A stretch of 64,000 bases of DNA from Flavihumibacter sp. UBA7668 (GTDB taxonomy: Bacteria; Bacteroidota; Bacteroidia; Chitinophagales; Chitinophagaceae), in assembly GCF_002483205.1 (NCBI RefSeq), contig NZ_DLHM01000001.1:372001-436000 (forward strand), in the 5' to 3' direction. The translations under genes and the position numbers were made by a program. The notes beneath the pieces are model-generated. The model was not told the origin of the DNA. It was given only the letters and a program-made list of their open reading frames with translations, and did not search any database. Below, piece by piece: positions 18,939 through 27,975 of this stretch (position 1 is the stretch's first letter; the number at the start of each line of letters is the position of its first letter).

Positions 18939-20033
18939 TTACTCGTTAAATGTAAATCCGATTCCCACACTGATGGTATTTGAAAGCGGACTTTTTCCGG
19001 TGCCTTTTCCATTTGGAGCCCAGTAAGAAAAATCAAATCGGGTAGTCTTGTATTTCATCCCAAATCCGGCAGTAATATGATTTGCTCCGCCATCAGATTC
19101 ACTACCCATGCGATACCCTGCACGCAGGGAAAACTGTTTGCGGAAATTTAATTCCGTGCCAAACGATGCCCTCCAGCCATCACCATTCAGCGATTCACCC
19201 AGGTTTTCAAGAACCGTTTTTTCATAATAAATTTCAGGATCCTCACCGGGCTCCATTCCTGCAACCAGTGATTTATTGAGATCGGTGGTAAAGGCCAGGG
19301 CTAAATCTTCTTCCAATTGAAAATTATAGGCCGCTCCCAGCCCAAAATTAGCTGGCAGATATTCTTTCCCGGGCGCATTATTCTGATAGCCAATCCGGGT
19401 TCCCAGATTGCTTATTGCCATACCGGCAGTAAACCCTGAACCTTCCTCCCGTAACCCATTAAAATAAACGGAAATATCACCTGCAAAAGCATTTCCTGCT
19501 TTGTACTGCGTTTCATTAACACTGCCTATACCCAAATTGGATTGAATATACCGGAAACCAAGACCCAGTCCGATTTTATCAGACAACTTCAAAGCATATC
19601 CCAGATCAGCCGACCATTCATATGGATTAACGGAGGCCAGTTTGTTGCCATTGAAATCAGTAAGACCAACATCTCCCATATTAAAATATCGAAGAGAAAA
19701 GCTAAGGCTGTGTTGCTCGTTCAATTGATGGTAACCGGTTAATCCGGCCATGTACATATTATCAGTCAGATCCCGCATCCAGGGTGTATAACTTAAGGCA
19801 ATTCCTGAGGATGCATCCGCAAATCCCAGTTTTGCCATATTCCAACGCGCGCTATATACATCAGGAGAAGTTGCCAGTGCCGCATCACCCATTCCACCAG
19901 CTCTGGGATCAGTTGAAATTTTCAAAAAGGATACTGCATTCGAATTCGTATTAACAGCCGTTTGCGTTTTTCCAATAAAGGCTGCTCCAATAAGAAAAGC
20001 AGTTATTAAAACTGGTTTATAGTGTCTTAACAT
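18939..20033 (-). CDS. porV: Type IX secretion system outer-membrane protein PorV
   Basis: PorV is the FadL-like barrel that shuttles folded T9SS cargo from the SprA translocon to the attachment complex. The 364-aa product has a signal peptide, then the PorV signature AVSFLKISTDPRAGGMGDA at about 32-50, ATSPDVYSARWNMAKLGF, LSYTPWMRDL and SLRYFNMGDVGLTDFNGN, and ends in barrel strands with ISVGIGFTFNE. This is close to PorV itself rather than PorQ. It follows 11 nt after a large gene whose product has a T9SS sorting domain, so both are on one transcript; porV is more usually paired with porU, which is not in view. A second porV copy elsewhere cannot be excluded. Confidence 0.88.
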   Translation of the reverse strand: MLRHYKPVLITAFLIGAAFIGKTQTAVNTNSNAVSFLKISTDPRAGGMGDAALATSPDVYSARWNMAKLGFADASSGIALSYTPWMRDLTDNMYMAGLTGYHQLNEQHSLSFSLRYFNMGDVGLTDFNGNKLASVNPYEWSADLGYALKLSDKIGLGLGFRYIQSNLGIGSVNETQYKAGNAFAGDISVYFNGLREEGSGFTAGMAISNLGTRIGYQNNAPGKEYLPANFGLGAAYNFQLEEDLALAFTTDLNKSLVAGMEPGEDPEIYYEKTVLENLGESLNGDGWRASFGTELNFRKQFSLRAGYRMGSESDGGANHITAGFGMKYKTTRFDFSYWAPNGKGTGKSPLSNTISVGIGFTFNE

Positions 20034-20044
20034 GTAACAAATTT

Positions 20045-23000
20045 TTACTTGATTCTGATTTTTTCTGAATACCTGAATTGGTTTCCAACCAGGCGAACCA
20101 CATAGATACCCGTTGCGAAACTGCTTACATTAAACTGGTATTGATTTAATCCTATAGCAACCTGTACCGGTTGTTCAATTAATTTTATCCCACTTATTCC
20201 ATACACCTGAATCGTAAGATTTTTTGGGGATTCGCTGTACACATGAACATCTAGCGTATTCAAACTGCTGCAAAAGATCTTTGATTGTGTACCGATAACT
20301 GAAAGAGTTCCTGGCAGGTAGCTGATGGTATAATTAGCAGCACTTGCACCTGAAACAGTAATGGGATATAAACCCGGAAATGATTCTTTCTGTGCTGTAG
20401 TCTTGATTACAGGAGCCTGGGTTAGAACCGTTGCTGTTTCGTTTTTCACGAACCCGGAATAACTTACCGTTAGCACGGGATTATCCGTTTTCATTTCTTT
20501 GACCTGATTATCAGCTTTAATGGTAAGTACTGCTTTTTTCACGATCAGTGTTATAGTCACTGATGGTGCTGCCAGATATGTTGCATTTCCATTTTGTGAT
20601 GCCTTTATAGTAGTGGTTCCCGCTCCAACTATCTGAATCGTTCCATTATTGATTAAGATAACTTCCGGATTATAATCACTATAACTGACCGCTAATCCGG
20701 AACTGGCTGTTGCCCATGCTGCGAAATCTGCATCTCCATAGGTTTTTTCAGCAATGGCCGTAAAATTGATGGACTGTGATTGTTTCAGCGGCTCAACCGT
20801 TAATATACCCGGAACCCGTTTAATAGTGTAGTTGGCAGCTTCTCCTCCCGTGATCGAAATAGGATAGTTGCCTGCCGGTGAAGATTTAACTGCTGTTGTG
20901 CTCAGTATAGGTTTCGGATTCAAAACCGAGCTGGTTTCTCCATATACAAATCCAGTTACGTTGAAAGTCAGTGTGGGATTTTCTTCTCCCTGTTTTCTGG
21001 TTTTATTTATAGCGGTGATCTCCAGGCTGGCTTTTCTTACAGTAAAGGTTCTGCTTACCGGATCAGCCGGAGCCCAGGTGGCATTACCTGCCTGAGAGGC
21101 AGTAACGGTAACTGTGCCGGTTCCAACTATATTTAGCTTACCACTTACCATTTTCACGATTGCCGTATTGCTGATGGTATAACTTACAGGTAAACCGGAA
21201 CTTGCAGTGGCATTGGGATCAAAGGCCGGATCTCCATAAACCTTATCTGCTATAGGTGGAAAATTGATAACCTGTTTTTTAGCAACAACAGTTTCAATGA
21301 CCAGTGTTCCGGGTATATAGGTGATGGTATAATTTTTTGCACCTGCTCCAGATATTGAAATCGGATAATTGCCCACCGGTGATGTTTTAGTTGCGGTAGT
21401 CGAAATTATTGGCGGCGTTTGTAAAACCGCTGCTGTTTCACCATACACAAATCCTTTATAGGTTATGGTAAGTGGCGGGTTATCCGCATTCAATAATTTG
21501 CGTTTATCATCGGCTTTGATCTGCAGGGGAGCTTTTGCTACATTGAACGTGATGGTTACAGGAGTAGCGGCACCATAATTTCCCTGACCGGGTTGCGTGG
21601 CTGTGATGGACACAGTTCCTGTACCTTTTATAGTTGCTCTGGTTCCTGTAATGGCTACTATAGCATTATTGCTGCTGGTTAACGTTACCGGTAAACCGGA
21701 ACTGGCTTTGGCTGAGAGAATAAAAGCAGGATCGCCGTAAATCTTATCCGGGATGTCAGTAAAAGTAATTGTCTGGCTGTTGGCAATAGTTTTTACGGTT
21801 CCTTTTAATCCGGGTTTCAGGTAAACCGGACCAGCAGAAGGAATATTGGTTTCATAAACAGTAAAATCATAACTAACGCCGGAAGTAAGTCCGCTTACTG
21901 TAATTTCATTTTTAGCATCATATAAAACGGAAAAATTTCCCGTTGCAACCTGGGCACCAAGACCAAAATATGGATTAGGGCCATAACTCGAATAGTTTAT
22001 TGGTTGAGCATCTGCAATCCCTGTTTGTTTTACAACCACCAACACTCTTTGACCGGTTCCTCTTGTGAAACTGGCTTTTACTGAATTGGCGGTGATATTC
22101 GAAAAAGTTAATTGTTTGGCAGCTTCAGTAGGATAAGCAGCAGTTTTAAAAATTCCGGATGCAAATGCTGTGGTAAGGTAGTAAAGATTTGTTCCAATTT
22201 TGTTGTATTCATACACCCTGAAATGATAATTGGTATTGGCTTCCAGTCCGGTAATTGTAAAGTTGCGCTGATCATTATCATATACCACAAAATCGCCGAC
22301 ATTCACCTGCTCTCCTAAACCAAAAGTGGCATTTTCATTATAATCTTTATGATCAACCGGCAGTCCGCTAACATCACCTGCTTTTCTAGCCACCAATATG
22401 CGGCGGCTTCCATTCCCACCATCTACGGCAAGCTTCAGGAAATCGACTCCTGTAGTGATGACTCGTAAACTTGAGGATGCAGTGGAAGGTCGTGCATCAG
22501 GAGTATATTGAATTACAGGAACGGTTGTTTTTAAATACATTGGGTTACGGATTCCATTGTAATCGAATACCGCGAAATGGTAGGTTATTCCCGGCGTTAA
22601 TCCGGTTACCAGGGCCGATGATCCATTTACCTGGCCAACAACATAATTACCGGTTCCGATTTGGTCGCCTTTACCGAAGGCTGCATTGGCTATATAATTC
22701 TGGAAATCAACCGGACTGGCATCAACCGGGCCTCCGGCTTTCGCTAAAATCAGTCGATTTAACCCGTTTCCTTTCGTCCAGTTCAGGTTTATATTTCCGC
22801 CCTGCTGTCCACTGAGTGTGATAGTTTTGGTTTGTATGGTAGGGGTCGTTAAAACAACCGCGTCATCCTTACCGCTGCTCGTTGTCAGATAGGAGGTATT
22901 AACACCGCTGCCGTTATAATCAAATACTTTTACAAAATAGCGGGTTCCGGGAATAAGGTTATTCACCCGCACGTCATTATTCCCATTACCGTTGTATACA

Positions 23001-23998
23001 ACAAACTGATTGGGTGCCACTGCTGTACCGGTACCAAAATCTGCACCGGCTATATATTCCTTTCCATCAACAGGAACAGCTGTTACCTCCTGTCCTGCCT
23101 GCATAATAATCAGCTTTTTTTCACCATTTCCTTTCACCACTATATTGGGGGTAAGATCTTTAGTATCTGTGTAATTTATTTCTACCGTAGAAGCCGTGGT
23201 TGGTCTGATAACAGTGCCAAAACTCGTTCTGCCGGGAGGCTTCAAAAAGGTAGGTGCATTCGTTCCGTTGGCTTCATAAATCGCCACATGATAGGTTGTA
23301 TTCATGGAAAGTCCGCTGATATTGGTATAATCAAAGGACCCGTTGGACAACCGGTCAACCACGAAATTTCCATTCCCAATTTCCTGGCCATTTCCAAAAG
23401 TTGTACTGGATGAATAGCCGGTAAAATTAACCGGATCAGCATCCACCGGCCCACCGGCTTTCATTACTATTAACCGCATATCACCATCTCCCTTTACAAT
23501 ATTCAATTTAACGGTGGTGCCGGTAATATTATCGGCAGTTATACTTGCCTGTTTGGCAGGCGCACCAACGGTAGCCTGTGAACCGGCTAAAAAAGAACTG
23601 GTCAGGAATTGTGATGTAGCTCCATAGCCATTGTAATCGAACACGGCAAAGTGATAGGTGGTGCCAGGTTCAAGACCATTCACATAGGTACTGGTACCCG
23701 GACCATTCAATATAACAAACTCGCCATTTCCCATTGCAGTGCCCTTGCCAAAATCATCACCAACATAGGTTTGTCCATTAACCGGCTTACTTGTTACAGC
23801 CGCTCCTTTTCGTGCAATCACTACACGCCTTTCACCGCCACCAGTAACCGCAGGCCTGAACGCGATACTCATCCGGTTTCCTTCGATATAATAAAATTGA
23901 AGATTGGTACTTGGATTAGTTGGCGCCTGAGCATTCAGAATTGCGGGACAAATAAGTGCGCTAATAATTGTGATAAAAACAAGTAGATGTTTCATCAT
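20045..23998 (-). CDS. Repeat-rich T9SS cargo (fibronectin-like and MBG repeats, type A sorting domain)
   Basis: A 1317-aa secreted protein. The start at 23998 (ATG-ATG, MMKHLLVFITIISAL) gives a clean signal peptide ending ILNAQ; an upstream open frame lacks one. Six repeats of about 115 residues follow, each with [FI]VVARKAG..VDGxxY..FGxGxxIGxGNFVV and ending TYHFAVFDYNG, a fibronectin-III-like pattern. From about residue 760 come three copies of a bipartite MBG-type module (DKIYGDPAF..ASSGLPV..; then NPPLTITYKGFVYGETAAVL). The last 75 residues (LNTLDVHVYSESPKNLTIQVYG type strand pattern, ending FRYSEKIRIK) form a type A sorting domain. Likely a surface adhesin; ligand unknown. It heads a two-gene operon with porV. 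Confidence 0.85.
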   Translation of the reverse strand: MMKHLLVFITIISALICPAILNAQAPTNPSTNLQFYYIEGNRMSIAFRPAVTGGGERRVVIARKGAAVTSKPVNGQTYVGDDFGKGTAMGNGEFVILNGPGTSTYVNGLEPGTTYHFAVFDYNGYGATSQFLTSSFLAGSQATVGAPAKQASITADNITGTTVKLNIVKGDGDMRLIVMKAGGPVDADPVNFTGYSSSTTFGNGQEIGNGNFVVDRLSNGSFDYTNISGLSMNTTYHVAIYEANGTNAPTFLKPPGRTSFGTVIRPTTASTVEINYTDTKDLTPNIVVKGNGEKKLIIMQAGQEVTAVPVDGKEYIAGADFGTGTAVAPNQFVVYNGNGNNDVRVNNLIPGTRYFVKVFDYNGSGVNTSYLTTSSGKDDAVVLTTPTIQTKTITLSGQQGGNINLNWTKGNGLNRLILAKAGGPVDASPVDFQNYIANAAFGKGDQIGTGNYVVGQVNGSSALVTGLTPGITYHFAVFDYNGIRNPMYLKTTVPVIQYTPDARPSTASSSLRVITTGVDFLKLAVDGGNGSRRILVARKAGDVSGLPVDHKDYNENATFGLGEQVNVGDFVVYDNDQRNFTITGLEANTNYHFRVYEYNKIGTNLYYLTTAFASGIFKTAAYPTEAAKQLTFSNITANSVKASFTRGTGQRVLVVVKQTGIADAQPINYSSYGPNPYFGLGAQVATGNFSVLYDAKNEITVSGLTSGVSYDFTVYETNIPSAGPVYLKPGLKGTVKTIANSQTITFTDIPDKIYGDPAFILSAKASSGLPVTLTSSNNAIVAITGTRATIKGTGTVSITATQPGQGNYGAATPVTITFNVAKAPLQIKADDKRKLLNADNPPLTITYKGFVYGETAAVLQTPPIISTTATKTSPVGNYPISISGAGAKNYTITYIPGTLVIETVVAKKQVINFPPIADKVYGDPAFDPNATASSGLPVSYTISNTAIVKMVSGKLNIVGTGTVTVTASQAGNATWAPADPVSRTFTVRKASLEITAINKTRKQGEENPTLTFNVTGFVYGETSSVLNPKPILSTTAVKSSPAGNYPISITGGEAANYTIKRVPGILTVEPLKQSQSINFTAIAEKTYGDADFAAWATASSGLAVSYSDYNPEVILINNGTIQIVGAGTTTIKASQNGNATYLAAPSVTITLIVKKAVLTIKADNQVKEMKTDNPVLTVSYSGFVKNETATVLTQAPVIKTTAQKESFPGLYPITVSGASAANYTISYLPGTLSVIGTQSKIFCSSLNTLDVHVYSESPKNLTIQVYGISGIKLIEQPVQVAIGLNQYQFNVSSFATGIYVVRLVGNQFRYSEKIRIK

Positions 23999-24200
23999 TT
24001 GATAAAATATGATAAGGTTATAAAAGAGCCTTGTATTACAAAGCGGTCGCAAATTATTATGCAATTAAAAAGACACAGGTTGAAATGAATCGAATTGATA
24101 ACTATACAGACTGAATTGGTACTATCGGGGTTCGGAGTGTAACTAACCTGATAAATTGAAAGAACTCCGGGTTTAGTTTTTATTTACGACCTTCGGATTT

Positions 24201-24228
24201 GACTTTTTATTTTTCACTTTTAACTTTA
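24201..24228 (+). repeat. Degenerate 7-nt tandem repeat before the carbonic anhydrase start
   Basis: Units GACTTTT, TATTTTT, CACTTTT, AACTTTA run up to 5 nt before the GTG at 24234. They resemble the coding-strand units before the aminotransferase gene. Confidence 0.5.
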
Positions 24229-24233
24229 AAATT

Positions 24234-24755
24234 GTGCCAACAATTTTACACGTAAACGGAGTATATCCACAGTTTGGAGAAGATTGTTTTATTGCTCCCA
24301 ATGCTACCATTGTAGGAGATGTTGTTACAGGCGATCAGTGCAGTATCTGGTTTAATGCCGTGATAAGAGGTGATGTGAACAGTATCCGGATTGGGAATAA
24401 GGTGAATATTCAGGACGGAGCAGTTCTGCATGCTACCTATCAGAAAACCAAAGTACATATCGGACATAATGTGTCCATCGGCCATAACGCTATTGTACAT
24501 GGCTGCACCCTTCATGATAATGTATTGATTGGCATGGGCGCCATCGTAATGGATAATGCCGTAGTGAACAGTAATACCATCATCGCAGCCGGTGCGGTGG
24601 TGCTGGAAGGCACCATTTGCGAACCTGGCAGCATATATGCAGGAGTTCCGGCTAAAAAAGTGAAAGATATCAGCCAGGATCTGATTCATGGAGAAATCAA
24701 CCGGATTGCCAATAATTACCTGCACTATTCTGGCTGGTTTAAAGATCAGGTATAA
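24234..24755 (+). CDS. Gamma-class carbonic anhydrase family protein
   Basis: A 173-aa left-handed beta-helix protein of the gamma carbonic anhydrase / YrdA group. The hexapeptide ladder is plain (IAPNATIVGDVVTGDQCSIW, VRIGNKVNIQDGAVLH-type repeats), and the three zinc histidines are visible in DGAVLHATYQ, HIGHNVSIGHNAIVHGC, as is the acidic N-terminal edge. These enzymes bind a metal and may hydrate CO2, but many family members lack measurable activity. The start is GTG (PTILHVNG follows); no ATG is available without losing the first strand. It is monocistronic in this window. Confidence 0.9.
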   Translation: MPTILHVNGVYPQFGEDCFIAPNATIVGDVVTGDQCSIWFNAVIRGDVNSIRIGNKVNIQDGAVLHATYQKTKVHIGHNVSIGHNAIVHGCTLHDNVLIGMGAIVMDNAVVNSNTIIAAGAVVLEGTICEPGSIYAGVPAKKVKDISQDLIHGEINRIANNYLHYSGWFKDQV

Positions 24756-24824
24756 CCATTCGTCGAACTGGCCTGATTGTTGGATAATAATTGCTTTATC
24801 TACCCGTTATAAGCATAAAGCCTT

Positions 24825-24995
24825 ATGAAACTGATCCGTTCTACATCCTTTTTTGCGACTGTTGCCGTATTTATGTTACTGGCCTCTTGCAGTGCATCTA
24901 AAAAATCCGGTTGTCCGTCCAACGGAAAGAATGTAGGTGCTGAACGAATCCTGAGCGGGGAAAAGACTCCTAAGGCAAAGAAATTCAAGGCCTAA
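24825..24995 (+). CDS. Small 56-aa lipoprotein
   Basis: ATG 24825 to TAA 24993-24995. The product has a short basic start (MKLIRS), a hydrophobic helix and the lipobox LLASC at residues 18-22, then a 34-residue mature part containing SGCPSNGKNVGAER and a lysine-rich end. It is a predicted membrane-anchored periplasmic or surface lipoprotein. Its size is below most gene-finder limits. Function unknown. The next gene begins 51 nt after its stop and its frame is already open across this stop codon. Confidence 0.7.
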   Translation: MKLIRSTSFFATVAVFMLLASCSASKKSGCPSNGKNVGAERILSGEKTPKAKKFKA

Positions 24996-25045
24996 GCCGT
25001 GAAGGCTGGCTAGCCGACGAAAACCGGAACCTCAAACCGTATCAT

Positions 25046-25384
25046 ATGTGCCCCGTACTCCAAACCCATGATGGCTTTACTGAAGCTGTAATTGATGAAG
25101 ATGGCGGATTAAAACGCTTTTACGAAGTGGCTAACCTGCTGTCAGAAGAACTCCGGATCTCCTTTATTAACAAACTCGATGATTTTGACTCACTGATCTG
25201 GGATTTTCGCTATCATGGTCAGACCCTTAGTCTGCACTATAATATCTACACCGGCATCAGCCTGTATCCACAACAAACAGTGAACGCGGTTCCTCCTCAG
25301 AATAAAGCCGTAGCTGAAGTAGCCCGTTTCCTGGAATCCCGCTTATTGATCAACACCGTAAACAAATCCCTGATTTCTGATTAG
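25046..25384 (+). CDS. Conserved-looking hypothetical protein, 112 aa
   Basis: A soluble mixed alpha/beta protein without signal peptide or helix span; acidic, with HDGFTEAVIDEDGGLKRFYE and DFRYHGQTLSLHYNIYTG. I do not recognise the family. ATG 25046 is the only usual start codon in the frame, yet the frame is open back to 24974 and reads GLSREGWLADENRNLKPYH just before the ATG, which looks like coding sequence. It follows the 56-aa lipoprotein closely and is probably co-transcribed. Confidence 0.65.
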   Translation: MCPVLQTHDGFTEAVIDEDGGLKRFYEVANLLSEELRISFINKLDDFDSLIWDFRYHGQTLSLHYNIYTGISLYPQQTVNAVPPQNKAVAEVARFLESRLLINTVNKSLISD

Positions 25385-25518
25385 GAGGGCCCAAAACCGG
25401 ACAATTATTGTATCAAAATCGTACAAAAAAACCTTTATTGTTATAACTAACTCCTTCATTCTTAAGGGAATGAAAAGATGGCATTTTTTTAGACCGTATT
25501 TGGCTATAATGGCCAACC
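25385..25518. promoter_or_regulatory. Leader of the FtsX-like permease with several short inverted repeats
   Basis: This 134-bp gap holds TTCATTC-N6-GAATGAA (25455-25474) and TTGGC-N7-GCCAA (25500-25516), the latter ending 2 nt before the ATG. A CCGGACAATTATTG stretch near 25397 is echoed after the gene as ACGGACAGATAATTATTG near 27894. No exact -7 element was seen. Any operator role is a guess. Confidence 0.3.
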
Positions 25519-27882
25519 ATGATTAGAAACTATCTGAAAATTGCCTGGAGAAACCTTATAAAACATAAAGCATTTTCGGGAATTAATATTGCCGGATTAG
25601 CCATCGGTATGGCATCCAGCATCCTGATTCTGTTATGGGTTCAGAATGAATTGAGTTATGATCGCTTTCATAGTAATGCAGATGAAATCTACCGTATTAC
25701 TGCCGAAGCCAGTGAGTTCAAAGCGGCGGTTAATCCGGCCGGTATGCCTGTGGGACTAAAAGATGAATTGCCCGCCATTAAAAATTATGTTCGACTAAGT
25801 AAGCCGGTAAAACTCCTGCTGAAAAAAGACAACCAGCAATTTGAAGAAAAAAGGGCCTTCTATGCAGACTCTTCCTTCCTGGAAGTATTTTCTTTCCCTC
25901 TTGTGAAAGGAAATAAACAAACAGCTATGAACCAGCCCAATGCCATCTTACTTACCGAAGCGATGGCGTCCAAATACTTTGGTACGCAAGAAGCATTAGG
26001 CAAAACTCTTTTACTAGACAACCAGCTTACGCTTACAGTTACCGGCATACTTGCCAATACACCATACAATTCACACCTGCAATTCGATTTTATATTACCG
26101 CTGTCAACTGAAGCAAAACGTGAACTGAATACTATCTGGGGCAATTTCAATTTTTACAGCTATTTGTTGCTTGATAAAAATTCAACGCAAACAGGCGCAT
26201 CGTTAAGGAAACTGGAGAATCAGATGCAGTCTATTTATAAAAAACATATCCCGGAAAGCACGCTTAAAGTTGCTTTCCAACTGCAACCTTTAACTGAAAT
26301 ACATTTACACTCCAATCTGCAGATTGATCTGCCCGGTCATGGAAATAATATTTATGTAAAGATTTTTTTCATTGTTGCCATCATCATACTCATTGTTGCC
26401 TGTATTAATTTTATGAACCTGGCAACTGCAAGGTCTGCAAGAAAAGCGAAGGAAGTTGGTTTGCGAAAAGTAGTTGGTGCATCCCGCACACAATTAATCG
26501 GGCAATTCCTGGGAGAATCTTTGGTTATTTCTTTCCTTTCTTTGCTGATTGCAATTGCACTGGTCTATGCTTTTCTACCCCTGTTCAACCAACTGGCGGG
26601 CACACAACTTTCGCTTGAATTAATCAATACCCAACTCCTACTGACGCTTATTGGAATATCCATTGCAACTGGATTATTAGCAGGTAGTTATCCCGCGCTT
26701 TACTTATCCGGATTCCAACCTGTTAAAGTATTGAAAGGTCCAATGAAGTTTAGAGAGGGCAATCAGTTTTTTCGCAATGGTCTGGTAGTACTTCAGTTTG
26801 CCGTATCAATCGTATTATTGATTGGCACCGTAGTTATCTACAAACAGTTACAATTCATTAAAACAAGAAATCCGGGTTTTGAGAAATCAAATCTCCTCTA
26901 CATGTCGATGACCGGAGACCTCTGGAACAAACAGCAGTTATTAAAATATGAGTTGAATAAAAATCCGTTGACCAGCAATTATGCCATTACCTCTGAATTA
27001 CCGGTTAATATCGATGCAGGGACCAATGATGTGGATTGGGAAGGCAAGGATCCCAACTCACAGACTATTTTTCCTTTTCTGAGAGTGAGTGAAAATTTCA
27101 TTGATGTATTTCAGATTCAATTACTCAGTGGGCGCAGTTTTTCACACGACTTTATAGCAGACTCCAATAATTATGTTATCAATGAAACTGCCATGAAAGT
27201 GATGGGATTGAATAAAGAAAATGCACTTGGCAAATCACTGGCATTAAACGAAAAAAAAGGTACCATAATCGGAGTAGTAAATGATTTTAATTTCAAACCG
27301 ATTCATACTACCATTGAACCTTTGATTCTGGAATTAAACAAATGGGGCGGACATGTAATAGTGCGGGCAGATCCGGGTAAATCGCGGGAAACAATAACTG
27401 CGATGGAAACCATTAATCAGCAACTGAATCCAAATTTCCCATTCTCTTTTAATTTTCTGGATCAGGATTTGGCCAACCTGTATCAGGGAGAACAACGCAT
27501 CGGCAATATCTTCAACCTGTTTGCAGTATTGGGGATCTTTATTTCCTGCCTTGGATTATATGGATTATCTGCTTTTATGGCGCAGCAGAGAACCAGGGAA
27601 ATCGGCGTTCGAAAAGTGCTGGGCGCATCAGTAGCGCATATACTGTACCTGCTTTCCCGAAGATTCACCCGGCTCATATTGATCGCCTGTCTGCTTGCAT
27701 TACCGCTCGCCTGGTTCGCCATCAATAAATGGCTGGAGGGATTTGCTTATCATATCAATATCAGCTGGACCATTTTTCTGCTGGCACCTTTGGCGGCCTT
27801 GCTGATTGCCTGGATCACCGTTGGATATGAGTCTGTTAAAGCAGCCCTCTCCGATCCGGTTAAAAACCTGCGGACAGAATAA
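25519..27882 (+). CDS. ABC transporter permease, FtsX/MacB type
   Basis: A 787-aa inner-membrane protein with two MacB periplasmic core plus FtsX units. Unit one starts MIRNYLKIAWRNLIKHKAFSG with the first helix at about 20-42, a periplasmic domain to about 275, and three helices (about 280-302, 335-358, 372-395) with ARSARKAKEVGLRKVVGASR between them. Unit two repeats the plan from about 425, with the matching QQRTREIGVRKVLGAS near 690. These Bacteroidota permeases act as mechanotransmission exporters of lipids, peptides or drugs, but need an ATPase; none is encoded next to it, so the partner is elsewhere. Substrate unknown. Confidence 0.9.
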   Translation: MIRNYLKIAWRNLIKHKAFSGINIAGLAIGMASSILILLWVQNELSYDRFHSNADEIYRITAEASEFKAAVNPAGMPVGLKDELPAIKNYVRLSKPVKLLLKKDNQQFEEKRAFYADSSFLEVFSFPLVKGNKQTAMNQPNAILLTEAMASKYFGTQEALGKTLLLDNQLTLTVTGILANTPYNSHLQFDFILPLSTEAKRELNTIWGNFNFYSYLLLDKNSTQTGASLRKLENQMQSIYKKHIPESTLKVAFQLQPLTEIHLHSNLQIDLPGHGNNIYVKIFFIVAIIILIVACINFMNLATARSARKAKEVGLRKVVGASRTQLIGQFLGESLVISFLSLLIAIALVYAFLPLFNQLAGTQLSLELINTQLLLTLIGISIATGLLAGSYPALYLSGFQPVKVLKGPMKFREGNQFFRNGLVVLQFAVSIVLLIGTVVIYKQLQFIKTRNPGFEKSNLLYMSMTGDLWNKQQLLKYELNKNPLTSNYAITSELPVNIDAGTNDVDWEGKDPNSQTIFPFLRVSENFIDVFQIQLLSGRSFSHDFIADSNNYVINETAMKVMGLNKENALGKSLALNEKKGTIIGVVNDFNFKPIHTTIEPLILELNKWGGHVIVRADPGKSRETITAMETINQQLNPNFPFSFNFLDQDLANLYQGEQRIGNIFNLFAVLGIFISCLGLYGLSAFMAQQRTREIGVRKVLGASVAHILYLLSRRFTRLILIACLLALPLAWFAINKWLEGFAYHINISWTIFLLAPLAALLIAWITVGYESVKAALSDPVKNLRTE

Positions 27883-27975
27883 AATACCCCTAAACGGACA
27901 GATAATTATTGAGGACCTAAAAGGGAATAATTGGTAAGTTTACACCTCTAAGGTCACGCAATAAAAAATGTCATT

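Noticed and set aside
20045..23998. Phase-variable or recombining adhesin cassette
   Set aside because: The repeats are clear at protein level but diverged in DNA, and no silent cassettes or invertible sites were seen.
24246..24725. 159-codon open frame on the minus strand opposite the carbonic anhydrase gene
   Set aside because: The plus-strand hexapeptide repeats are unmistakable; the antisense frame is a shadow.
25519..27882. Complete ABC exporter locus
   Set aside because: No ATP-binding subunit gene lies next to the permease; it is an orphan permease.
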